Source: Blastococcus tunisiensis (GTDB lineage: Bacteria > Actinomycetota > Actinomycetes > Mycobacteriales > Geodermatophilaceae). From it: a stretch of 64,000 nt of DNA. Of this stretch, positions 34,351-42,443 are shown one piece after another. The number at the start of each line of letters is the position of its first letter. Position 1 is the stretch's first letter. The stretch is taken from positions 62,001 to 126,000 of the forward strand of contig NZ_FOND01000012.1 of the NCBI RefSeq assembly GCF_900112815.1, given 5' to 3'. Made by a program: the position numbers and the translations under genes. The notes under the pieces are model-generated. The model was given only the letters and a program-made list of their open reading frames with translations. It had not been told where the DNA came from and made no database searches.

Positions 34351-35466
34351 TCACTCGACGTCGACGGGGACGACCGACCGCGCCTCGGCGAAGTGGCAGG
34401 CGGCGGGGTGGCCCTGCCCGCGGTCGACCAGCGCCGGCGGCTCGGTGGCGCAGATGTCCTGGGCCTTCCAGCAGCGGGTGCGGAACCGGCACCCCGAGGG
34501 CGGGTTCGCCGGGCTCGGCACGTCGCCCTGCAGCAGGATGCGGTCCTTCTGGCCCCGCAGGTGCGGCTCGTGCAGCGGGACCGACGACAGCAGCGCCTGG
34601 GTGTAGGGGTGCGACGGCGAGCCGTAGACGTCGGAGTCCGTGCCCTCCTCCACCACGCTGCCGAGGTACATGACGGCGACGCGGTCGGAGATGTGCCGGA
34701 CCACCGACAGGTCGTGGGCGATGAAGAGGTAGGAGAGGCCGAAGTCGTCCTGCAGGTCCTCGAGCAGGTTCACCACCTGGGCCTGCACCGAGACGTCGAG
34801 CGCGGAGACCGGCTCGTCGCAGACGATGACCTCCGGCTGCAGCGCCAGGGCCCGGGCGATGCCGATGCGCTGGCGCTGGCCGCCGGAGAACTGGTGCGGG
34901 TACCGGTTGACGAAGTCGGGGTTGAGCCCGACCCGGTCCATGAGCTCCTGGGTGCGCTGCAGCCGGCCCTTCTTCGGGGCGATGTCGGCGTGCACCGACC
35001 AGCCCTCGGCAACGATGTCGCCGACGGTCATCCGCGGGTTCAGCGAGGCGTACGGGTCCTGGAAGATGATCTGGACCTCGCGTCGGTACTGCTTGAGGTC
35101 GCGCCGGCCCATCCGGGCCACGTCCCGGCCCTTGTAGAGGATCTGCCCGTCGCTGGGCTTCTCCAGCGCCACCAGCAGCTTCGCCACCGTCGACTTGCCG
35201 CAGCCGGACTCGCCGACCAGTCCCAGCGTCTCCCCGCGGCCGAGGGTCAGGGTGACGCCGTCCACGGCACGGACGTGCCCGACCGTCTTCTTGAACACGA
35301 TCCCCTGGGTGAGGGGGAAGTGCTTCTCCAGGTTCTTGAGCTGCAGCAGCGGCTCGGACGCCGTCGTCCCGCCGTGCTCGGACGCGCCGGAGCCGGTGGT
35401 CGCGCCCGCGGCGGCGCGAGCGACCTCCTGGTCCCGGTCGGACGGCCGGGAGCTGTCGTCAGACAC
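34351..35466 (-). CDS. Oligopeptide/dipeptide ABC transporter ATP-binding protein (OppF/DppF-like)
   Basis: A 371-residue ATPase. Walker A is GESGCGKST, the signature FSGGQRQRIGIARALA, Walker B VIVCDEPVSALDVS, and the C-terminal OppD/F Cys-rich motif is ANPPSGCRFRTRCWKAQDIC. It pairs with the OppD-like gene, whose stop it overlaps by 8 nt, to energise peptide or nickel uptake. It is the last gene of the five-gene operon. The C-terminal Cys motif binds an Fe-S cluster in some homologues. Confidence 0.93.
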   Translation of the reverse strand: MSDDSSRPSDRDQEVARAAAGATTGSGASEHGGTTASEPLLQLKNLEKHFPLTQGIVFKKTVGHVRAVDGVTLTLGRGETLGLVGESGCGKSTVAKLLVALEKPSDGQILYKGRDVARMGRRDLKQYRREVQIIFQDPYASLNPRMTVGDIVAEGWSVHADIAPKKGRLQRTQELMDRVGLNPDFVNRYPHQFSGGQRQRIGIARALALQPEVIVCDEPVSALDVSVQAQVVNLLEDLQDDFGLSYLFIAHDLSVVRHISDRVAVMYLGSVVEEGTDSDVYGSPSHPYTQALLSSVPLHEPHLRGQKDRILLQGDVPSPANPPSGCRFRTRCWKAQDICATEPPALVDRGQGHPAACHFAEARSVVPVDVE

Positions 35467-36511
35467 CGAGCACCTCCTCGCTGTAGTGGCACGCGGCCTC
35501 GCGGCCGGGGACGACCAGGCGCAGCGGCGGGTGGTCGACCGCGCAGTCGCGGCCAGGCGCCGCCTCCGCGCCGATCCGGCGCCGCGGGCAGCGCGGGTGG
35601 AACGGGCAGCCCGACGGGATGCGGGCCAGGTTCGGCGGCTGCCCGGAGATCGGCACGAGCCGGCCGCCCTTCGCCTCCACCCGGGGGATCGAGGTCATGA
35701 GCCCCTCGGTGTAGGGCATCGCCGGCCTGCTGAAGACGTCGTCCACGGTGCCCCGCTCGACGATGCGCCCGGCGTACATGACGGCCACGTTGTCGGCGAC
35801 CTCGTTGACCACGCCCAGGTCGTGGGTGATCAGGATCAGGCCCATCCCGGTGTCGCGCTGCAGGTCCTTGAGCAGGTCCATCACCTGCGCCTGCACCGTG
35901 ACGTCGAGCGCGGTGGTCGGCTCGTCGGCGATGAGGATCTTCGGGTCGAGCGCGATGGCCATGGCGATCATCACGCGCTGCCGCATGCCGCCGGAGAACT
36001 GGTGCGGGTAGTCGTTCACCCGCTGCGCCGCGGCCGGGATGCGCACGCGGTCCATCAGCTCGACGGCCTTGCGCTTGGCGTCCTTCTTCGACAGGCCCTG
36101 GTGCGCGCGGAACATCTCGCCGATCTGGAACCCCACGCTGTACACGGGGTTCAGCGCCGACAGCGCGTCCTGGAAGATCATCGAGATGCCGGGGCCACGC
36201 ACCTGCCGCTGCTCCTCGGGCGGCAGGGTGAGCAGGTCCCGGCCCTCGAACACGACCGTGCCGCCGGTGATGTGGGCGGGCGGGGTGTCGAGGATGCCCA
36301 TGATCGCCTGGGCGGAGACCGACTTGCCGGACCCGGACTCGCCCAGGATCGCGAGGGTCTCCCCCTGGGCCAGGGTGTAGCTGATCCCGTTGACGGCGTT
36401 GACCACGCCCGAGCCCGTGCGGAACTCCACCTGCAGGTCGTCGACGGCGAGCAACGGTGACCCCACCGCGCCGCCCCGCGGTGCCGCCGTCGCGCCGGAG
36501 GAGATGCTCAT
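35459..36511 (-). CDS. Oligopeptide/dipeptide ABC transporter ATP-binding protein (OppD/DppD-like)
   Basis: A 350-residue ATPase. Walker A is GESGSGKS, the signature FSGGMRQRVMIAMAI, Walker B ILIADEPTTALDVT, and the C-terminal motif RIPSGCPFHPRCPRR. It forms a heterodimer with the OppF-like protein under the two permeases. Start and stop overlap the neighbouring genes by 4 and 8 nt, so the operon is translationally linked. Confidence 0.93.
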   Translation of the reverse strand: MSISSGATAAPRGGAVGSPLLAVDDLQVEFRTGSGVVNAVNGISYTLAQGETLAILGESGSGKSVSAQAIMGILDTPPAHITGGTVVFEGRDLLTLPPEEQRQVRGPGISMIFQDALSALNPVYSVGFQIGEMFRAHQGLSKKDAKRKAVELMDRVRIPAAAQRVNDYPHQFSGGMRQRVMIAMAIALDPKILIADEPTTALDVTVQAQVMDLLKDLQRDTGMGLILITHDLGVVNEVADNVAVMYAGRIVERGTVDDVFSRPAMPYTEGLMTSIPRVEAKGGRLVPISGQPPNLARIPSGCPFHPRCPRRRIGAEAAPGRDCAVDHPPLRLVVPGREAACHYSEEVLGV

Positions 36512-37488
36512 GAACGCTGCCTCGGGTCGAGGGCGTCGCGCAGGGCGTCGCCCATGAGGATGAAGGCCATGACCGTCAGGGTCAGCACGGCGCTCGGGAA
36601 CAGCACGATGTGCGGTGCCGTGCGCAGCAGGTTCTGCCCCTCGTTGATCTGCAGGCCCCAGGAGATCGCCGGCCGCTGCAGGCCGACGCCGAGGAAGGTC
36701 AGCGTCGCCTCGGCCGCGATCAGGATGCCGACCGTGATCGTCGCGTAGACCAGGACCGGGGCGACGGCGTTGGGCAGGATGTGCCGCACCAGGATGCGGG
36801 TGTCACCGGCGCCCATCGCGCGGGCCGCGGCCACGTAGTCCCCGCTCTTCACCGAGATGACCTGCGAGCGGACCAGCCGCATGGCGGTCATCCAGCCGAA
36901 GGCCGCGAGCGCGATGGCGACCGCCCCCGCCCCGCGATCGCTGATGACGGGGATGTCCGTGGACGGCCCCACCCGCAGCAGCACGAGCGCCCCGAGGATC
37001 AGCGGCATGGCGTAGAAGATGTCGGCGACCCGCGAGAGCAGGCCGTCGGTGAAGCCGCCGTAGAACCCGGCGATCGCCCCGACGATCACGCCGAGCAGCA
37101 GGATGAACAGCACCGCCAGGACACCGATGATCAGGGAGTTGCGCGCCCCGTAGACCACCTGGGCGAGGTAGTCGCAGCCCTGCTGGTCGAAGCCGAACCA
37201 GTGCGCCGCCGACGGCGGGTCGGCGGAGTTCGCCAGGTCGCAGTCCCGCGGCTTCGCGCCGCGGGCGAACAGCTGCGGGAACACGGCCATCAGGATGAAG
37301 CCGACGCCGAGGACCGCCCCCAGCCAGAACAGCACGCTCTTCCGGAGCGCCTTCCAGGCGTCGCTCCACAGACTGCCCTGCGTCGCCGTCTCGGTCTCGT
37401 TCTGGGTGTCGGCCGCGTCCGCGACCCCGGTGACCCGCCCGGCACCCACCTCGTCGTGCCCGGCGTCGGTCAGGTGGCGGTCAGTCAT
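36508..37488 (-). CDS. Peptide ABC transporter permease (OppC/DppC-like)
   Basis: 326 residues. A cytoplasmic N-terminus is followed by a first helix (FWLGAVLGVGFILMAVFPQL), an extracellular loop and five further helices. The binding-protein-dependent transport signature lies around AAARAMGAGDTRILVRHILP. It pairs with the OppB-like permease. The gene overlaps both neighbours by 4-8 nt. Confidence 0.92.
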   Translation of the reverse strand: MTDRHLTDAGHDEVGAGRVTGVADAADTQNETETATQGSLWSDAWKALRKSVLFWLGAVLGVGFILMAVFPQLFARGAKPRDCDLANSADPPSAAHWFGFDQQGCDYLAQVVYGARNSLIIGVLAVLFILLLGVIVGAIAGFYGGFTDGLLSRVADIFYAMPLILGALVLLRVGPSTDIPVISDRGAGAVAIALAAFGWMTAMRLVRSQVISVKSGDYVAAARAMGAGDTRILVRHILPNAVAPVLVYATITVGILIAAEATLTFLGVGLQRPAISWGLQINEGQNLLRTAPHIVLFPSAVLTLTVMAFILMGDALRDALDPRQRS

Positions 37489-38404
37489 AGCGGATCCTCG
37501 GGTCGAGGACGGCGTACAGCACGTCGACGACCAGGTTGAAGAAGATGAAGAAGAAGACGAGCAGCGTGACGATCCCGACGACGACCGCCCCCTCCTGCCG
37601 CTGGATCGACTCGAACACGGCGCGACCGATGCCGGGGATGTTGAACACCGTCTCGGTCACGATGGCGCCGCCCATCAGCGTGCCGATGTCGGCGCCGATG
37701 AACGTCACCACGGGGATGAGGCTGTTGCGCAGGGTGTGCCGGACCACCACCGTGCTCGGCTTGAGCCCCTTGGCGCGGGCGGTCCGCACGTAGTCGGCCC
37801 GCAGGTTCTCCGCCATGCTGGTGCGGGTCAGCCGCGCGACGTACGCGACCGACCCGGCGGCGAGGACCAGACCGGGCAGCAGGTAGCTGTACCAGCCGTC
37901 GCGGACGCCGGCGATCGGGAACAGCTCCAGTTTCAGGCCGAAGACGAACTGGGCGAGGAACGCCAGCACCAGGATCGGCACCGAGACCACGATCGTCGTC
38001 GACACCAGCACCAGGTTGTCGAAGAAGCTGTTCCGCCGGATGCCGGCCAGGACGCCGGCCACGATGCCGATCACGATCTCGAACAGGACCGCGACCAGCG
38101 CGAGCTTGGCGGTCACCGGCAGCCGCTGGAGGATGGTGTCCAGGACCGGGCGGCCGGCGAAGTCGGTACCGAAGTCGCCCTGGACCAGGTCGCCCACGTA
38201 CTTGGCGTACTGCAGCCACAGCGGGTCGCCGAGGTTGAAGTCGTCCCGCAGCTGGGCGGCCACGGCGGGCGCGATCGGCCGGTCGCCGGCCAGGGCCGCG
38301 ATCGGGTCCCCCGGCAGCGCGAACACCATCGCGAAGATCAGGAACGATGCGCCCAGCATGACCGGGATCGTGAGCAAGAGGCGGCGCGCCACGTAGCGGC
38401 CCAT
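37481..38404 (-). CDS. Peptide ABC transporter permease (OppB/DppB-like)
   Basis: A 307-residue permease with about six helices. It opens MGRYVARRLLLTIPVMLGAS and has the cytoplasmic EAA-type loop TARAKGLKPSTVVVRHTLRN, which contacts the ATPases. It is the first membrane gene after the binding protein, separated from it by a 150-nt gap with a strong hairpin. GAGGGGGGA precedes the ATG. Confidence 0.93.
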   Translation of the reverse strand: MGRYVARRLLLTIPVMLGASFLIFAMVFALPGDPIAALAGDRPIAPAVAAQLRDDFNLGDPLWLQYAKYVGDLVQGDFGTDFAGRPVLDTILQRLPVTAKLALVAVLFEIVIGIVAGVLAGIRRNSFFDNLVLVSTTIVVSVPILVLAFLAQFVFGLKLELFPIAGVRDGWYSYLLPGLVLAAGSVAYVARLTRTSMAENLRADYVRTARAKGLKPSTVVVRHTLRNSLIPVVTFIGADIGTLMGGAIVTETVFNIPGIGRAVFESIQRQEGAVVVGIVTLLVFFFIFFNLVVDVLYAVLDPRIRYD

Positions 38405-38484
38405 GTCCCCCCTCGGTTCTGTGTGTGCGGCCGGCACCCTGTGCGGCGTCGGTGGGAATGCTGTCAGCCCCCACACGCTCCGCG

Positions 38485-38524
38485 CCGCCGGGGGTGACTG
38501 TCACGGGGACAGCACCCCCGGCGG
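38485..38524 (-). terminator. Strong hairpin between binding-protein gene and permease genes
   Basis: A 17-bp stem with one bulged A: CCGCCGGGGGTG and CTGTC pair with GACAG and CACCCCCGGCGG, loop ACGGG. It lies 31 nt after the binding-protein stop and inside the operon. It probably acts as a partial terminator or 3'-end stabiliser so the binding protein is made in excess. Confidence 0.7.
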
Positions 38525-38554
38525 CGGGGATGGTGCGGTGTTACGGGCGCCGCG

Positions 38555-40207
38555 TCAGTTGACGCTGACCTCGGCGGTGCGGATGTGCCCGAACACGTCG
38601 ATCACCACGTCCGACACGGTGTCGGCGTGCACGGCCTGCTCCACGTCGAAGAACATCGGGATGCTCGGCATGTCCTCGATGAGGATGTCCTCGGCCTGGT
38701 TGTAGAACTCGATGGCCTCCTCGTTGCTCTCGGCCGAGTTCCCCTGCTGGACGAGCGCGTCGAACTCCTCGTTCACGTAGAAGACGCGGTTCGAGCCGTT
38801 CGGCGGGATCGCCGCGGCCGAGTAGAGCGGCTCCAGGTAGTTCTGCGGGCTCGGGTAGTCCATGGACCAGCCGAGCCGGAACGGACCGGTCACACCCTTG
38901 TCGGCGAGCAGCGGGAGGTACTGGGCGAAGTCGAGGTCGCCGCGGAGGACGTAGTCGACACCCAGGTTGTCCCGGATCTGGTTACCGGCCGCCTGCACCC
39001 AGGCGTCGTGACCGGCGCCGGAGTTGAACCACAGCTCGATCGGCTGCGTGCGGTCGAACCCGGCCTCGTCGAGCAGCGCGTTGGCCGCCTCGGGGTCCAG
39101 CTCGCAGTACTCGCAGGCCCCCTCGCGGTACCCGTCGACGATCGGCGCGACGAACGAGTCCGCCGGCTGCTTGGTGCCCTGGAAGATGGCCTCGGAGATG
39201 GCCTCGCGGTCGATGGCCATGGAGAAGGCCTGGCGCACGCGCGGGTCGGAGAAGCGCTCGTCGTACACCGGGTAACCGAGGTACTGGAAGCCCGACGACG
39301 GCGCCTCGAGGAAGGCGTCGCCGAACACGTCCTCCGCCGAGGCGATGGCGTCCGGGGGCAGGTCGGGCGAGACGTCGAGGTTGCCGCCCTGCACGTCGAG
39401 GTAGGCGGTGTCGACATCGCTGTAGACACGGAACTCGACCGTGTCGGCCTGCGCCGGGTTCGGGCCGGCGTAGTCCTCGTAGCGGGACAGCGTGATGCCC
39501 TGGCCCGGCACGAACTCCTCGTCGGCCTTGAACGGGCCGGTGCCGATCGGCAGTGCGCCGTAGCCCTCCGGGTCGTCGAAGAAGCCCTCCGGCAGCGGGT
39601 GGAAGGCGTTGTACCCGACGGTGACCGGGAACTGGGCGAACGGCGCCGCCAGCGTGACCTCGAAGGTCTGGTCGTCGATGACCTCGAGCCCGCTCATCTC
39701 CGTGGCGATCGCCGGGGAGACGACGTTGCCGGCGTCGTCGGTCTCGGCCTGCAGGTCGCCGTAGCCCTCGATGTTCGAGAAGAAGTACGAGGCGCCCTGG
39801 GCGTTCTCGCTGTAGGCGGCCCAGTTCCACGCGTCGACGAACGAGCTCGCGGTGACCGGCGTGCCGTCGTGGAAGGTCCAGCCGTCGTTCAGCGTGACCG
39901 TCCAGGTCTGGCTGTCCTCCGACTCGATGGACTCCGCGATACCGGTGTACTCGACGGAGCCGTCGGCGGCGTACTGGATCAGACCGGTCCACAGGGCCTC
40001 GAGGACCTGCGCGCCCTCGCTCTCCGAGGTGTTGCTCGGGACGAGCGGGTTCTCCGGGTCGCTGTAGAGGGCGATGCTGTAGGTGCCGCCGGCGGCGCCG
40101 CTCTCCCCCTCGCTGCCCTCGTCGTCGCTACCGCCACAGGCGGTCATCACCAGCGCGGCGGCGATGGCCGTCGCGACCAGTGAACTGCTGCGCTTGCTCA
40201 ACTTCAC
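38555..40207 (-). CDS. Peptide ABC transporter substrate-binding lipoprotein (family 5)
   Basis: A 550-residue extracellular binding protein of the DppA/OppA family. The signal peptide ends in the lipobox MTAC (LVATAIAAALVMTACGG), and an acidic linker follows. The fold motifs include TYSIALYSDPENPLVPSNTS, SQTWTVTLNDGWTFHDGTPV and YPVYDERFSDPRVRQAFSMA. It captures peptides (or another small ligand) for the transporter. GTG 40207 is chosen because GGAGG lies 8 nt upstream. A promoter at 40346-40375 fits a 5' leader of about 130 nt. Confidence 0.93.
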   Translation of the reverse strand: MKLSKRSSSLVATAIAAALVMTACGGSDDEGSEGESGAAGGTYSIALYSDPENPLVPSNTSESEGAQVLEALWTGLIQYAADGSVEYTGIAESIESEDSQTWTVTLNDGWTFHDGTPVTASSFVDAWNWAAYSENAQGASYFFSNIEGYGDLQAETDDAGNVVSPAIATEMSGLEVIDDQTFEVTLAAPFAQFPVTVGYNAFHPLPEGFFDDPEGYGALPIGTGPFKADEEFVPGQGITLSRYEDYAGPNPAQADTVEFRVYSDVDTAYLDVQGGNLDVSPDLPPDAIASAEDVFGDAFLEAPSSGFQYLGYPVYDERFSDPRVRQAFSMAIDREAISEAIFQGTKQPADSFVAPIVDGYREGACEYCELDPEAANALLDEAGFDRTQPIELWFNSGAGHDAWVQAAGNQIRDNLGVDYVLRGDLDFAQYLPLLADKGVTGPFRLGWSMDYPSPQNYLEPLYSAAAIPPNGSNRVFYVNEEFDALVQQGNSAESNEEAIEFYNQAEDILIEDMPSIPMFFDVEQAVHADTVSDVVIDVFGHIRTAEVSVN

Positions 40208-40345
40208 GTGCAAGGCCTCCCTCGACCCGCGTGCGCGGGGGGAACGGACAGGTCGATCCGAGCCCAGCAGAGGGCCGTCGGACGACTGATTGGTCACGAT
40301 CGAAACGCACCCGGGTGGCACAGACCTCCCCAGTACGACGGAAGG

Positions 40346-40375
40346 ACCCTAGGCACGCCGCGAAGAGGGTGTCCA
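40346..40375 (-). promoter_or_regulatory. Housekeeping-type promoter of the peptide transporter operon
   Basis: Leftward, TGGACA (40375-40370) is followed by 18 nt and TAGGGT (40351-40346). This is close to the TTGACA/TANNNT consensus. Transcription would begin near 40339, leaving a leader of about 130 nt before the GTG. No riboswitch motif was recognised in that leader. Confidence 0.6.
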
Positions 40376-40515
40376 CGGCCGTCATCGAGTTGTGACCTCC
40401 ATGCGTGACCCTCGCCTCAGCCGCAACATCCACACCGCGAACCGCCGTCCCGCCGCGTGTCCTTCCTCTCATTCACGCCGTCCGCCGGACAGCTTCCGGC
40501 GACGCCTCCGCAGCG

Positions 40516-40542
40516 GGTTCGGCCGGCCGCCGACCCGGGTAC
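40516..40542 (+). promoter_or_regulatory. SigB-type stress promoter of the csbD gene
   Basis: GGTT-N17-GGGTAC matches the actinobacterial general-stress (SigB-like) promoter pattern, 40 nt before the csbD ATG. The rest of the 375-nt gap 40208-40582 holds the peptide-operon promoter and leader; nothing else was seen. Confidence 0.6.
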
Positions 40543-40582
40543 CTGTCCCCTCGACACGGATCCCGAGGGAGAGGCACGCGCG

Positions 40583-40756
40583 ATGAGTGGCACGGACAAG
40601 CTGACGAACAAGATCGAAGAGGTCTCCGGGAAGGGCAAGCAGGCCGTCGGCGAGCAGACCGGCGACCGGGATCTGCAGGCGGAGGGGCAGAAGGAGGAGT
40701 CGAAGAGCAACCTCAAGCAGGCCGGCGAGAACCTCAAGGACGCCTTCAAGAAGTAG
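40583..40756 (+). CDS. CsbD family general-stress protein
   Basis: A 57-residue very hydrophilic, helix-forming protein: TDKLTNKIEEVSGKGKQAVG then DRDLQAEGQKEESKSNLKQA. This is the classic CsbD pattern, a general-stress protein family of unclear mechanism. GAGGGAGAGG lies before the ATG, and a SigB-type promoter lies 40 nt further upstream. A long terminator hairpin follows. Confidence 0.92.
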   Translation: MSGTDKLTNKIEEVSGKGKQAVGEQTGDRDLQAEGQKEESKSNLKQAGENLKDAFKK

Positions 40757-40808
40757 CGCCGTCCCGTCGGCGGCGTCCTCCGGGAGGGCCCGGCAGGACG
40801 CTCCGACG

Positions 40809-40843
40809 ACGGACGCCGCGGCTCCCCGAGCCGCGGCGTCCGT
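40809..40843. terminator. Terminator hairpin after csbD
   Basis: A 16-bp perfect stem (ACGGACGCCGCGGCTC with GAGCCGCGGCGTCCGT), loop CCC. It lies between convergent csbD and the Nudix gene, so it may serve both. Confidence 0.8.
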
Positions 40844-40858
40844 GCCGTCGGGGGGCCT

Positions 40859-41626
40859 TCAGGCGGGCCGTCGGACGTCGCGCAGGAGGGCGCGGACGGC
40901 GGGGACGAGCGGGCGGTCGGCCGATATCCAGTCCAGCGCGTCCAGCTCGTCGGCCCGGACCCAGCGCAGCTCGGCGTGCTCGCGCGCCACCGGCACCCCA
41001 CCGGCGAGGCGCGCCGACCAGACCCGCAGGGTCGAGCTGCCCGGCGGACCGCCACCCACGACGCCGTCGAGCAGCACCTCGCCGAGGAAGTCCTCCGGGG
41101 TGATCGGGACGCCCAGCTCTTCCTCGATCTCGCGCACCAGTGCGGCGAGCTGCGACTCCCCCGGCTCGACCTTTCCGCCCGGGAACTCCCAGAGCCCGTC
41201 GTAGGGGCCGCCCGCCCGCTTCGCGACGAGCAGCCGGCCGTCGTCGACGATCGCCGCGCCCACCACCTGCAGCACGTCCAGGGCCCGGCGCTCGGCGGCC
41301 ACGGCGTAGGCGTCCAGGTGCGCCCGCATCGCCCGGCGGATCCGCCGGCGCAGGACCAGCCGGTCGCGCAGGCCCCCCAGCCATCCGGCGGACTCCCAGT
41401 CCAGCTGCTCCTCGACGAGGGTGCCCGCGGCGGTGGCAGAGAAGCGCCGCGAGTGGGTCAGCCGACGCCCGCCCGGCCCCGGGGCCCCCGCGTGCACGTC
41501 GAGCTCCGGCCGGACCGAGACGAGCTCCTCCAGCGGCGAACCCCACGGACGCCCGAGTGCGCGGGCCACGTCGAAGGCCACGGTGAGCGGCGCCTCCACC
41601 ATCGTGGTGAATCGCAGCCGGAACAC
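40859..41626 (-). CDS. SRPBCC-Nudix fusion protein
   Basis: 255 residues from the GTG. Residues 1-120 resemble a polyketide-cyclase/SRPBCC helix-grip domain (FRLRFTTMVEAPLTVAFDVA, RRIRRAMRAHLDAYAVAAER). Residues 120-250 are a Nudix hydrolase of the MutT type with a complete Nudix box, GGKVEPGESQLAALVREIEE (G151, E157, R165, E168-E170). The Nudix half would cleave an oxidised or modified nucleoside diphosphate derivative. The pairing with a hydrophobic-ligand domain is unusual. It is divergent from the Rrf2 regulator gene. Confidence 0.82.
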   Translation of the reverse strand: MFRLRFTTMVEAPLTVAFDVARALGRPWGSPLEELVSVRPELDVHAGAPGPGGRRLTHSRRFSATAAGTLVEEQLDWESAGWLGGLRDRLVLRRRIRRAMRAHLDAYAVAAERRALDVLQVVGAAIVDDGRLLVAKRAGGPYDGLWEFPGGKVEPGESQLAALVREIEEELGVPITPEDFLGEVLLDGVVGGGPPGSSTLRVWSARLAGGVPVAREHAELRWVRADELDALDWISADRPLVPAVRALLRDVRRPA

Positions 41627-41720
41627 GGGTCCAGCCTGGCAGAACCGGCAGGATGGGCCGGCAGAACCCCGGCTGCGCCGACCTGCCGGACCGGGCAGAG
41701 CAGCCCCGCAGAGGAGCACA

Positions 41721-42194
41721 GTGCGCATCACCGCCCGCGTGGACTACGCCGTCCGCGCTGCTCTCGAGCTGGCCGCGGTGGCCCCCGAGGCCCTGACCGC
41801 CGAGCGCATCGCCACCAACCAGGGCATCCCGGCCCGGTTCCTGCAGACCATCCTCGGCGACCTGCAGCACGCCCGCCTGGTCACCAGCCAGCGCGGCCGG
41901 GAGGGTGGCTACCGGCTCGCCCTCCCGCCGTCGGAGATCTCGATCGCGCGGGTCATGCGGGTGGAGCAGGGGTTCCTCGCCGAGGTGCACGGCCGGCGCC
42001 CCGAGGAGGTCGCCTACCCGGGCGCCGCCGAGGCGCTGGCGTCGGTCTGGGTGGCCGCCCGCGAGGGCTACCGCCGGGTGCTGGAGGGGGTCACGCTGGC
42101 CGACGTCATCTCCGGCGACCTCCCCGCGCACGCCGCGGAGCTGGTCGCACTGGAGAACGCCTGGCGTTCCTTCGGTGACGCGCCGGGCGCCTGA
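41721..42194 (+). CDS. Rrf2-family transcriptional regulator (cysteine-free, CymR-like)
   Basis: 157 residues. A winged helix-turn-helix opens RITARVDYAVRAALELAAVA, and RFLQTILGDLQHARLVTSQR forms the recognition part. There is no Cys anywhere, so it cannot hold an Fe-S cluster like IscR or NsrR. It is more like CymR-type sulfur regulators. It sits directly before the leader peptide and sulfite-reductase gene, so control of sulfur assimilation is likely. GTG 41721 is chosen because GAGGAG lies 4 nt upstream. Confidence 0.85.
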   Translation: MRITARVDYAVRAALELAAVAPEALTAERIATNQGIPARFLQTILGDLQHARLVTSQRGREGGYRLALPPSEISIARVMRVEQGFLAEVHGRRPEEVAYPGAAEALASVWVAAREGYRRVLEGVTLADVISGDLPAHAAELVALENAWRSFGDAPGA

Positions 42195-42253
42195 GGAGGC
42201 CCGTATCCCGGGTCACTCCACCGATCCGGTCGACTTGTGCGACGATGGGGGGC

Positions 42254-42340
42254 GTGACCGACCGCGGCAGCCTCCTCGTCGCGCGGCTGCACATCGACCT
42301 CGCGCTCGTCTCCAGCGCCGCCTGTTCCGCGCCGCGCTGA
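42254..42340 (+). CDS. Putative leader peptide upstream of sulfite reductase
   Basis: 28 residues (an ATG three codons upstream would give 31) starting VTDRGSLLVARLHIDLALVS and ending SAACSAPR. The pattern LVARLHIDLxxVSSAxC recurs in short ORFs before actinobacterial sulfur genes, where Cys-codon stalling is thought to tune downstream expression. Only one Cys is present here. About 100 nt follow before the reductase GTG, with a CCCTG/CAGGG stem and an inner GCCG-GGCA-CGGC hairpin (42393-42417). Confidence 0.7.
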   Translation: MTDRGSLLVARLHIDLALVSSAACSAPR

Positions 42341-42443
42341 CCTCGGTCCACCTCGCGCCGCTCCCGCCGCGCCCCCGATCATCAGCGCTCCTCCCTGGTC
42401 GGCCGGGCACGGCAGGGGAACGGGCGCAGGAAGAAGTTCGACC

